Source: an uncultured Faecalibacterium sp.
Lineage (GTDB): Bacteria; Bacillota; Clostridia; Oscillospirales; Ruminococcaceae
DNA length: 5,010 nucleotides
Reading direction: 5' to 3'
Assembly: GCA_945982465.1 (NCBI GenBank)
Contig: CAMFSB010000153.1
Location: forward strand, 1-5,010
The position numbers and the translations under genes are program-made. The notes under the pieces are model-generated. The model saw nothing but the letters and a program-made list of their open reading frames with translations, was not told the origin of the DNA and did not search any database. Each line of letters opens with the position of its first letter. The stretch's first letter is position 1. Shown here piece by piece: positions 1 to 5,010 of this stretch.

Positions 1-404
1 GCCTGCATCTGCTGCAGGCCATCGAAAAGGAAGCGGCCCGGCTGGGGCTGGTGCAGGATGTGCTGCTGGAAGTGAACATCGGCGCCGAGGCCAGCAAAAC
101 CGGTATCCCGGAAAGCGAGCTGCCCGCCCTGCTGGAGGCGGCTGCGGCCCAGCCTCATCTGCGGGTCAGGGGACTGATGGCGATTCCGCCGGTGAACACC
201 GACGACGCGGAGAACCGGGCCTATCTGGCCCGCGTGCGCCGGCTGGCGCAGCAGGCGGCCGCCTGCCATTACGACAATGTGACCATGGACACACTTTCCA
301 TGGGGATGAGCGGCGATTTTGAAAACGCCATTCTGGAAGGCGCTACCATTGTGCGCATCGGCACTGCCATTTACGGCGCGCGGGATTATTCCCGCAGGGC
401 GTGA
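1..404 (+). CDS. YggS/PLPBP-family pyridoxal phosphate homeostasis protein, C-terminal part (5' truncated by window edge)
   Basis: Family role: a cytosolic single-domain protein with an alanine-racemase-like TIM barrel that binds PLP and helps balance B6 vitamers; it has no established catalytic activity. What is seen: the reading frame is open from base 3 (Leu-His-Leu-Leu-Gln...) to TGA at 402-404, giving 133 codons. Family members are about 225-235 residues, so roughly the first 95, including the PLP-binding lysine, lie outside the window. Diagnostic segments are VNIGAEASKTG near the left end, VRGLMAIPP, LSMGMS at 294-311 and RIGTAIYGARDY at 354-389. In this family the last two contribute to the PLP phosphate site. 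The GTG at 51 is internal, because homology continues upstream of it. An ABC exporter follows 45 bases downstream with no terminator between, which suggests one transcript. The family assignment is firm; the physiological role is by homology only. Confidence 0.95.
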   Translation, partial: LHLLQAIEKEAARLGLVQDVLLEVNIGAEASKTGIPESELPALLEAAAAQPHLRVRGLMAIPPVNTDDAENRAYLARVRRLAQQAAACHYDNVTMDTLSMGMSGDFENAILEGATIVRIGTAIYGARDYSRRA

Positions 405-449
405 ACGCGGCCGGCCCAAAAGGGATCATACAGCTGCGAGGGAGGAACC

Positions 450-2285
450 ATGACAGACAAAAACAGCAAAACGGCGGCGCAGCAGCTGCCGGGCTTTGTC
501 ACCGCAAAGCCGAACGACCCGGCCCGGCGCACCGCGTCCAGCAAAAGCCTGATCCGGCGCTTTTGGCCCTATGAGAAAAAATACTGGAAGATCGTTGTAT
601 TCGATTTGTTCTGCGCGTCGCTGACCTGCCTGTGCGATCTGGTGCTGCCGCTGATTTTGCGCACCATCACCAACATGGCGGTCAACGACCTGGCCGCGCT
701 GACCGTGGGACTGGTGCTGCGGCTGGGGCTTTTGTATCTGGTGCTGCGCCTGATCGACGCGGCGGCCCAGTTTTACATGGCGGATACCGGCCATGTGATG
801 GGCGTGTACATCGAGACCGATATGCGCCGCGACGCATTCGACCATTTGCAGCGGCTCAGCCATACCTACTATTCCAACCACAAGATCGGCCAGATCATGG
901 GCCGCGTGACCAACGACCTGTTCGATGTGACCGAGTTTGCGCACCACTGCCCGGAGGAATTTTTCATTGCGGCCATCAAGATCGTGGTCAGCTTTGGCAT
1001 CCTGTGCACCTACAATGTGCCGCTGACGCTGCTGCTGTTTGCCTGCGTGCCGCTGATGGCGGTGGTGTCCACTACCATCACCCCGCGCCTGCGCGCGGCC
1101 ATGCGCCGCCAGCGCGTGCAGATCGGCGAGCTGAACGCGCAGATCGAGGACAGCCTGCTGGGCGAACGGGTGGTCAAGGCGTTCGGCGCGGAGGAGACCG
1201 AAAAGGCCAAATTTGAAGAGGGCAACCTGGCGTTCCAGAACATCAAAAAGCGCACCTATGCGTTTATGGCGCTGTTCCAGTGCTCGACCCGCCTGTTCGA
1301 CGGGCTGATGTATCTGGTGGTGGTGCTGGGCGGCGGCATCTTTGTGGTCAAACGCTGGATCAGCCCCGGCGACCTGGTGGCCTATACGCTGTATGTTTCC
1401 ACCCTGATCGCCACCATCCGCCGCATTGTGGAGTTTGCCGAGCAGTTCCAGCGCGGCATGACCGGCATCGAGCGCTTTTTTGAGATCTTGGACACCGACA
1501 TTGATATCTTCGACGAGCCGGGCGCGGTGGACCTGCAGGTGGACAAGGGCGGCATAGTGTTCCGGGATGTGAGCTTTGAATACCCGGACGACCACAACAG
1601 CGTGCTGCGGCATGTGGACCTGACCATCCGGCCCGGCGAACGGGTGGCGCTGGTCGGCCCTTCGGGCGGCGGCAAAACCACGCTGTGCAACCTGATCCCG
1701 CGCTTTTACGACGTGACCAGCGGCGAGATCGCCATCGACGGCCAGAACATCCGCACTGTCACGCTGAAAAGCCTGCGCGCCGCCATCGGCATCGTGCAGC
1801 AGGATGTATACCTGTTCAGCGGCACGGTGGCCGAGAACATTGCCTACGGCAAGGCGGATGCCACCCGCGCCGAGATCGAGCAGGCGGCCCGCCTGGCCGG
1901 GGCGGACGCCTTTATCCGCACACTGAAAGACGGCTACGACACCTATGTGGGCGAGCGGGGGGTCAAGCTGTCCGGCGGGCAGAAGCAGCGCATCTCCATT
2001 GCACGGGTCTTTTTGAAAAACCCGCCCATTCTGATTTTGGACGAAGCCACCAGCGCGCTGGACAACGAAAGCGAGATCCTGGTGGGGCAGAGCCTGGAAA
2101 AGCTGGCCCACGGCCGCACCACCCTGACCATCGCCCACCGGCTGACCACCATCAAAGCCTACGACCGCATCCTGGTGCTGGGGGCCGAGGGCATTGTGGA
2201 AAGCGGCACCCACGACCAGCTTTTGGAACAAAAGGGCATCTACTACCGGCTGTGGAACCAGATCCCCTCCGGCGAGACCCTGTGA
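450..2285 (+). CDS. ABC exporter half-transporter (membrane domain fused to ATPase domain, MsbA/LmrA-like)
   Basis: A 611-aa protein, typical for a half-size type IV ABC exporter that works as a homo- or heterodimer in the cytoplasmic membrane and drives export by ATP hydrolysis. The ATG at 450 follows GGAGG at 441-445. After a polar N-terminus of about 40 residues there are six likely membrane helices (about 45-68, 84-108, 170-187, 190-208, 276-300, 303-325). The nucleotide-binding domain has an A-loop Tyr378, Walker A GPSGGGKT (403-410), Q-loop Gln451, signature LSGGQ (507-511), Walker B ILILDE (527-532) with catalytic Glu532, D-loop SALD (535-538) and H-loop His563. All catalytic residues are intact, so a homodimer is possible. 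No second half-transporter lies in the window, although one could lie outside. The substrate cannot be read from sequence; lipid, drug or peptide are all possible. It is probably cotranscribed with the upstream PLP-binding protein gene and ends at the terminator at 2366-2416. Confidence 0.95.
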   Translation: MTDKNSKTAAQQLPGFVTAKPNDPARRTASSKSLIRRFWPYEKKYWKIVVFDLFCASLTCLCDLVLPLILRTITNMAVNDLAALTVGLVLRLGLLYLVLRLIDAAAQFYMADTGHVMGVYIETDMRRDAFDHLQRLSHTYYSNHKIGQIMGRVTNDLFDVTEFAHHCPEEFFIAAIKIVVSFGILCTYNVPLTLLLFACVPLMAVVSTTITPRLRAAMRRQRVQIGELNAQIEDSLLGERVVKAFGAEETEKAKFEEGNLAFQNIKKRTYAFMALFQCSTRLFDGLMYLVVVLGGGIFVVKRWISPGDLVAYTLYVSTLIATIRRIVEFAEQFQRGMTGIERFFEILDTDIDIFDEPGAVDLQVDKGGIVFRDVSFEYPDDHNSVLRHVDLTIRPGERVALVGPSGGGKTTLCNLIPRFYDVTSGEIAIDGQNIRTVTLKSLRAAIGIVQQDVYLFSGTVAENIAYGKADATRAEIEQAARLAGADAFIRTLKDGYDTYVGERGVKLSGGQKQRISIARVFLKNPPILILDEATSALDNESEILVGQSLEKLAHGRTTLTIAHRLTTIKAYDRILVLGAEGIVESGTHDQLLEQKGIYYRLWNQIPSGETL

Positions 2286-2365
2286 CCGAGGCTGCCTTTT
2301 GGCGGCAGGCAGCGGCGCTTTGCCGGCGCAATGCGCCATAACCGGCCCGCGGCCCAACACTAAAT

Positions 2366-2416
2366 AAAAGCCTCTCTGCCCGCGGCGCGAATACGCTGCG
2401 GGCAGAGGGGCTTTTT
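2366..2416. terminator. Bidirectional intrinsic terminator between convergent genes
   Basis: The arms 2366-2387 and 2394-2415 pair over 22 bp with only two G-T wobbles, around a 6-base loop (CGAATA, 2388-2393). On the plus strand the stem ends in TTTTT (2412-2416), which serves the ABC exporter. On the minus strand the A-rich 2362-2369 becomes a U-rich tract, which serves the glucokinase gene ending at 2447. The convergent layout fits one shared terminator. Confidence 0.9.
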
Positions 2417-2446
2417 AATGTACAAAAAAGGGGAAAACGGGCAGGC

Positions 2447-3400
2447 TCAGTCGCCGCTGCCCACCACCAGGCGCACCGCGCCGTAAATGCCGGCGTCGTT
2501 GCCCAGGCTGGCGATCTTGATGGGGGTGTCCACACAGGCAGAGAACGCGTATTTTTTGAACGCTGCGGTCACCGCGTCCACCAGGATGTCGCCTGCGCGG
2601 GAAACGCCGCCGCCCAGCAAAAACATCTCCGGGTCCACCGTGGAGGAAATACCGGCCAGCGCAAAGCCCAGTGTATCGGCCATGTTGTTCACTTCGCGCA
2701 GGGCCAGCTTGTCGCCGTCGCGGGCTGCGTCCAGCACATCCTTGGCCGCAAACTCCCGCCCACGCAGCACGCACGGCTCGCTGTTGGCCTCCAGCAGCAG
2801 CTTCATGCAGCGCACAATGCCCGTGGCACTGGAATACTGCTCCAGGCAACCGTGCTTGCCGCAGCCGCAGGCGGCCTTTTCGTGGGGGTTCACTGTGATA
2901 TGGCCGATCTCGCCGCCGGCGCCGCGCGCGCCGCACAGCACGTTGCCGTTTACGATCACGCCGCCGCCCACGCCGGTGCCCAGCGTTACCATTACCATGC
3001 TGCGGCAGCCCTTGGCCGTGCCCATCCAGATCTCGCCCAAAGCGGCCACGTTGGCGTCGTTGCCGGTTTTAACGGGCAGGCCGTCCAGCAACGCCGCCAG
3101 GTTGGCCGAGCCGTCCAGATCGCCCCAGCCGCCCAGGTTGGCGCAGGTGGGCACATAGCGATCCTCCCGCACGGGGCCGGGCACGCCAATACCCACGCCC
3201 GCGATCTCGTCAAACGGCACGTCCTTTTCCTCAGCCTTTTTCTTGATGGAATTGGCCAGGTTGCGCAGGATGTTTTCGCCGCTGTTGGACGTGTCGGTGG
3301 GCACCTCCCATTTTTCCAACAGCGCGCCCGAGGTGGTAAACAGGCCCACCTTGGCCGTGGTGCCGCCCAGGTCGATGCCGAATGCGTATTGTTTCATCAT
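2447..3400 (-). CDS. glcK: ROK-family glucokinase (zinc-containing)
   Basis: Predicted cytosolic ATP-dependent kinase that phosphorylates glucose to glucose-6-phosphate, feeding glycolysis. The protein is 317 aa, the usual length for Gram-positive glucokinases. It has the N-terminal phosphate-binding motif DLGGTT (residues 10-15), the catalytic-base motif GNDAN (113-117, Asp115), the ATP-site motif LGTGVGGG (140-147), and the ROK signature. That signature is GEIGH (163-167) followed by CGCGKHGCLEQY (178-189); its likely zinc ligands are His167, Cys178, Cys180 and Cys185, and Glu187 is a likely sugar contact. A second glycine motif, LLGGGVS, lies at 261-267. The start is ATG at 3400, with AAGGAG nine bases upstream; ATG at 3397 is the alternative. 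A longer frame back to a GTG at 3553 exists but has no homology or ribosome site. The gene stands alone between the shared terminator and its own promoter. ROK kinases vary in sugar preference, so fructose, N-acetylglucosamine or N-acetylmannosamine cannot be excluded, though the overall motif set fits glucokinase best. Confidence 0.92.
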   Translation of the reverse strand: MMKQYAFGIDLGGTTAKVGLFTTSGALLEKWEVPTDTSNSGENILRNLANSIKKKAEEKDVPFDEIAGVGIGVPGPVREDRYVPTCANLGGWGDLDGSANLAALLDGLPVKTGNDANVAALGEIWMGTAKGCRSMVMVTLGTGVGGGVIVNGNVLCGARGAGGEIGHITVNPHEKAACGCGKHGCLEQYSSATGIVRCMKLLLEANSEPCVLRGREFAAKDVLDAARDGDKLALREVNNMADTLGFALAGISSTVDPEMFLLGGGVSRAGDILVDAVTAAFKKYAFSACVDTPIKIASLGNDAGIYGAVRLVVGSGD

Positions 3401-3409
3401 GTTCCCTCT

Positions 3410-3415
3410 CTCCTT
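3410..3415 (-). promoter_or_regulatory. Shine-Dalgarno site fixing the glucokinase start
   Basis: The minus strand reads AAGGAG here, followed by nine bases and then ATG at 3400. A second ATG follows directly (3397), so the protein starts Met-Met-Lys-Gln. The site argues against the in-frame upstream GTG at 3553, which would translate through the hairpin-rich leader. Confidence 0.85.
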
Positions 3416-3561
3416 CAGCTTACAGCGCCGCCCTGCCAAACGCCCTGCGCCGGGCGCAAAATGCCCGGGGCTGCCTGCCTGCAAAAACAGGCCCGCCCCC
3501 AAACGGTGCGCGCCCGGGCGCCGGCCGTTTTTTGCCGGAGGGCTTGCCCGCACGCAGCAAA

Positions 3562-3589
3562 AAGGCCCGGTCAGCCGCAGGCCGGCCTT
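3562..3589 (-). terminator. Possible attenuator-like terminator hairpin inside the glucokinase leader
   Basis: Read on the minus strand, AAGGCCGG (3589-3582), an 11-base loop and CCGGGCCTT (3570-3562) pair over 8 bp with one bulged base. The stem runs into UUUUU (3563-3559), two of which are used in the stem. It lies about 30 bases after the predicted transcription start and well before the gene. It is weaker than the two clear terminators in this window, so it could be a leaky or conditional stop, or chance. Confidence 0.35.
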
Positions 3590-3624
3590 GCGCCGCGATG
3601 GGCTGGCATGGCTGCTTTGCAGCT

Positions 3625-3654
3625 ATTATAGCATACAAAAACGAAAGATGGAAA
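3625..3654 (-). promoter_or_regulatory. Predicted extended -10 promoter for the glucokinase gene
   Basis: The minus strand carries a perfect TATAAT (3630-3625) preceded by TGC (3633-3631), which forms an extended -10 element. The -35 candidate TTTCCA (3654-3649) matches four of six consensus bases at an 18-base spacing. The surrounding region is markedly richer in A and T than its neighbours. This suggests recognition by the housekeeping sigma factor and start of transcription near 3617-3619. Confidence 0.75.
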
Positions 3655-3676
3655 CCAAGCGGCAAACCAAATTTGC
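3652..3676. repeat. Paired 7-bp direct repeats and a 15-bp inverted repeat at the glucokinase promoter (possible operator)
   Basis: AAACCAA occurs at 3652-3658 and again at 3664-3670, twelve bases apart. The second copy lies inside a perfect inverted repeat, GCAAA-CCAAA-TTTGC (3662-3676). The first copy overlaps the -35 candidate. The position suits a regulator-binding site, but no regulator gene is in the window, so the function is inferred from placement only. Confidence 0.35.
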
Positions 3677-3719
3677 AGGGCTGTTTTTATGCGTTTTGAC
3701 ATTGCGCCGCCGCCGCGCC

Positions 3720-3755
3720 AAAAAAATCGCCTGCCGGAAATTCCGGCAGGCGATT
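3720..3755 (-). terminator. Intrinsic terminator after tatC
   Basis: The arms 3725-3737 and 3743-3755 form a perfect 13-bp stem around AAATT (the symmetry extends to 15 bases either side of 3740). On the minus strand the stem runs into seven U residues from 3726-3720. It begins 23 bases past the tatC stop and separates the tat genes from the glucokinase promoter. Confidence 0.93.
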
Positions 3756-3778
3756 GCAGGCGTAAAAAGGGAGGGCGG

Positions 3779-4585
3779 TCAGTCCTCGTTGGATTCGTCG
3801 TCCTCGTCGTCATCATCTTCCGCGCTTTGATGCTTGCGGTAGAAAATGCCCGACAGCACAATGCTGACTTCGTACAGCAGGATCATCGGCACAGCGACCA
3901 TTGCCTGCGAGAAGATGTCCGGCGGCGTGATGATGGCGGCCACCACAAAAATCAGCACGATGGCAATGCCGCGGCCCTTGCGCATGATGGTGGGGTTGGC
4001 AATGCCCAGCCGGCTGAGAATGACCGTGACCAGCGGGATCTCGAACACCACGCCGAAGATCAAAAAGATCAGCGTGACAAAGTTCATGTATTCGGCCAGG
4101 GTGTAGCTGGTCACCACATACTCGGTGCCCTCCAGGCTGTTCAGGAAGTTCAGCATAAACGGCAGCGAGATCTTGTAGGCGAACACCACACCCACGCAGA
4201 ACAGCCCCAGGCCCATGATGAGCGTCAGCCCGAAAAACAGGCTCTCGCTCTTTTTCAGGCCGGGCTTTGCAAACGCCCATGCCTGATACAGCGCCAGGGG
4301 CACCGTGACAACGGCGCCGGCGATGATGGCGATCTTGAAATATTGCAGCAGGCGCTCCGACGGGGCAATGGCGATAAAGGTGTAGGGCGGGTCGCATGCA
4401 AGGCCCAGCGCCGTGACCTGGTCGATCAGGTCAGACGCGTACGTCAGCGATACAGCCACCACCACAAAGAACACCGCCGCACACACCATGACCCGGTTGC
4501 GCAGCTCCTTGAGGTGGCCGCCCAGGGTCATACTGCCGTCAGGCTCGCCCTTTTTCTTTGGCTTTGTTTTGACAGATGTACCCAT
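3779..4585 (-). CDS. tatC: Sec-independent (twin-arginine) protein translocase subunit TatC
   Basis: Polytopic membrane subunit that recognises twin-arginine signal peptides and, with TatA, exports folded proteins across the cytoplasmic membrane. At 268 aa it is of normal family length. The N-terminal cytoplasmic motif HLKELR (residues 24-29, with Glu27) matches the signal-peptide-binding site. YQAWAFAKPGLKKSE (100-114) is the conserved first cytoplasmic loop. FGVVFEIP (177-184, Glu182) and TPPDIFSQ (220-227) are also typical. Six membrane helices are likely near 32-50, 84-104, 117-140, 165-190, 206-219 and 229-248. The C-terminus is unusual: after YRKHQS it ends in 13 residues that are nearly all Asp/Glu (256-268), encoded by a GAC/GAT/GAG-rich triplet run. 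The ATG overlaps the tatA stop by one base and no strong ribosome site precedes it, so translation is probably coupled to tatA. Transcription ends at 3720-3755. Confidence 0.97.
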   Translation of the reverse strand: MGTSVKTKPKKKGEPDGSMTLGGHLKELRNRVMVCAAVFFVVVAVSLTYASDLIDQVTALGLACDPPYTFIAIAPSERLLQYFKIAIIAGAVVTVPLALYQAWAFAKPGLKKSESLFFGLTLIMGLGLFCVGVVFAYKISLPFMLNFLNSLEGTEYVVTSYTLAEYMNFVTLIFLIFGVVFEIPLVTVILSRLGIANPTIMRKGRGIAIVLIFVVAAIITPPDIFSQAMVAVPMILLYEVSIVLSGIFYRKHQSAEDDDDEDDESNED

Positions 4586-4587
4586 TA
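4583..4587 (-). other. TAATG stop-start overlap joining tatA and tatC
   Basis: On the minus strand the tatA stop TAA (4587-4585) shares its last A with the tatC ATG (4585-4583). The only purine-rich match upstream, GAGGA, lies too far from the ATG to be a good ribosome site. This favours termination-reinitiation coupling, which would keep the two subunits in a fixed ratio. Confidence 0.85.
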
Positions 4588-4785
4588 TTCTGCGTCTTTG
4601 TCCTCAGCTTTTTCGGCTTTCTTGGTGGTCGCCGCGTCGTCCTCATCCTCGGCCGCCTCAACGCCTTCCTTAAAGGCCTTGGTGGTTTTACCCATCATCT
4701 TCGCCAGTTTGGGGATCTGCTTGGGTCCAAAGATGATCAGGACAACAGCCAAAATCAGCAGCAGTTCAGTAGTACCAAGTCTCAT
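4585..4785 (-). CDS. tatA: Twin-arginine translocase pore-forming subunit TatA/TatE family
   Basis: A 66-aa single-span membrane protein that oligomerises with TatC to form the transient export path for folded proteins. The short N-terminus MRLGTTE leads into a hydrophobic helix (about 7-19). The hinge FGPKQIP (19-25) and a basic amphipathic helix (about 22-42) are the hallmark of TatA/B/E proteins. From residue 43 the tail is low-complexity, made mostly of Ala, Glu, Asp and Lys. ATG at 4785 follows AAGGAG (4800-4795) by nine bases. No TatB-like gene is seen here, as in many Gram-positive bacteria where a bifunctional TatA works with TatC alone. It overlaps tatC by one base. The upstream partial gene is about 100 bases away with no obvious terminator, so the pair may belong to a longer operon. 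Confidence 0.96.
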   Translation of the reverse strand: MRLGTTELLLILAVVLIIFGPKQIPKLAKMMGKTTKAFKEGVEAAEDEDDAATTKKAEKAEDKDAE

Positions 4786-4885
4786 AAGAATTATCTCCTT
4801 TGTGCTTGTGCGGCCGGGGAAATCCGGCGTATGTAATATCTATCTGCATCCGCCGGCGGCGGCGCATTCAAACAAAAACCGGGGA
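4786..4885 (-). other. Spacer between the upstream partial gene and tatA
   Basis: This 100-base gap holds the tatA ribosome site (AAGGAG, 4800-4795), a small GCCGG/CCGGC stem-loop (4813-4828, 6-base loop) and a GC-rich self-complementary patch (4851-4863). The only U-run on the minus strand (4879-4875) comes just after the upstream stop codon and before any stem, so it does not make a terminator. TATTAC at 4839-4834 is a weak -10 candidate without a -35 partner. Read-through from upstream is the simpler reading. Confidence 0.5.
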
Positions 4886-5010
4886 TCAGGCCTGCGCCGT
4901 TTCGGGGGCAGCCTGGGCGGGGGCAGCCTTTTCGGCGGATTCGTCGGCAGGTTTTTCGGCGGCCTCGGCCGGGGCAGCTTCGGCCGAGGGGGCGGCGGCC
5001 GGTTCGTCGG
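4886..5010 (-). CDS. C-terminal tail of an unidentified Ala/Glu/Pro-rich protein (5' part outside window)
   Basis: On the minus strand, one frame is open from the window edge to TGA at 4888-4886, giving 40 codons. The sequence is a low-complexity Ala/Glu/Pro tail, starting DEPAAAPSAEAAPAEAAEKP and ending with PETAQA. Such tails are usually flexible, disordered C-terminal extensions and do not reveal the family. Support for it being real comes from its strand matching tatA, its acidic composition resembling the tails of the two downstream proteins, and the short distance to tatA. It could equally be any soluble or membrane protein; I do not recognise it. Because the stretch is GC-rich and repetitive, a chance open frame cannot be fully excluded. 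Confidence 0.6.
   Translation of the reverse strand, partial: DEPAAAPSAEAAPAEAAEKPADESAEKAAPAQAAPETAQA

Larger units (their letters stand above)
3401..3618 (-). promoter_or_regulatory. Long hairpin-rich 5' leader of the glucokinase gene
   Basis: If transcription starts 6-8 bases after the -10 box at 3625-3630, the mRNA has about 217 nt before the start codon. I see no convincing small gene in it. In transcript order it can form a stem from 3582-3589 with 3562-3570 (one bulge) ending in UUUUU (3563-3559). Next come CCGGC/GCCGG arms at 3534-3538 and 3521-3525, which compete with AAACGG/CCGTTT arms at 3525-3530 and 3501-3506. These are followed by GCCTG/CAGGC arms (3488-3492, 3477-3481), and then by CCGGGC/GCCCGG arms (3463-3468, 3450-3455), which compete with CGCCC/GGGCG arms (3452-3456, 3441-3445). 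I do not recognise a known riboswitch or T-box. In GC-rich DNA some of these stems will be chance. Confidence 0.45.

Noticed and set aside
426..2360. A 644-codon open frame on the minus strand, fully antisense to the ABC exporter
   Set aside because: The plus-strand frame has all ABC exporter motifs. The antisense translation is rich in His, Gln, Ala and Gly without recognisable domains, as expected from the mirror of a GC-rich coding frame.
3501..3533. AAACGG/CCGTTT stem followed by TTTTTT on the plus strand, like a terminator
   Set aside because: No plus-strand gene ends nearby, and the stem is broken by a three-base internal loop. It is better treated as part of the minus-strand leader structure or as chance.
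3401..3553. N-terminal extension of the glucokinase to a GTG at 3553
   Set aside because: The added 51 residues are Arg/Ala/Gly/Pro-rich with no family match. A strong AAGGAG sits correctly before ATG 3400, and the glucokinase fold begins right there.
2852..3631. A 259-codon plus-strand frame over the glucokinase gene and its leader
   Set aside because: It is antisense to a gene with a complete ROK signature, has no homology that I can see and no matching ribosome site, and runs across the promoter and leader.
3696..3724. Perfect TTGACA on the plus strand as a -35 box
   Set aside because: No -10-like sequence occurs at 16-19 bases downstream; that region is GC-rich and then enters the tatC terminator. 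No plus-strand gene follows.
3795..3820. Triplet repeat (TCG/TCC/TCA on the plus strand) as a microsatellite or CRISPR-like repeat
   Set aside because: It is short and imperfect, and it lies in frame as the acidic tail codons of tatC. It has no spacer structure.

Overview
The window is ordinary chromosomal sequence from a GC-rich Gram-positive bacterium. The best guess is a gut Clostridia of the Oscillospiraceae type (Faecalibacterium, Subdoligranulum or Gemmiger-like). This rests on strong AAGGAG/GGAGG ribosome-binding sites, a ROK-type zinc-containing glucokinase, a minimal TatA-TatC pair and high-GC codon use. The placement is inferred, not proven. No mobile element, CRISPR array, tRNA or rRNA was seen.

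Left arm, plus strand (1-2285): the window opens inside a YggS/PLPBP-family PLP-binding protein gene, of which only the C-terminal 133 codons are visible. After 45 bases comes a complete half-size ABC exporter (611 aa) with a strong Shine-Dalgarno site. No terminator or promoter is visible between them, so they are probably cotranscribed. The exporter converges on the next gene, and the gap holds a 22-bp stem-loop with U-tracts in both directions, a shared bidirectional terminator.

Middle, minus strand (2447-3778): a 317-aa ROK glucokinase whose start is set by an AAGGAG site at 3410-3415. A 378-base gene-free stretch lies upstream. It holds, in the direction of transcription, the terminator of the tat genes, a pair of 7-bp direct repeats beside a 15-bp inverted repeat, an extended -10 promoter, and a leader of about 217 nt crowded with GC-rich hairpins. 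One hairpin is terminator-like and two pairs are mutually exclusive. This is the most interesting non-coding part of the window.

Right arm, minus strand (3779-5010): tatA and tatC overlap by one base (TAATG) and should make a TatA/TatC twin-arginine translocase, with no separate TatB seen here. Upstream of tatA is the 3' end of another minus-strand gene, of which only a 40-residue Ala/Glu/Pro-rich tail can be read. The tat genes may be read through from it, since no clear terminator or promoter separates them.

The genes have housekeeping roles: PLP homeostasis, export, sugar phosphorylation and folded-protein export. I found no convincing undescribed system; the glucokinase leader and its upstream repeats are the parts most worth testing.
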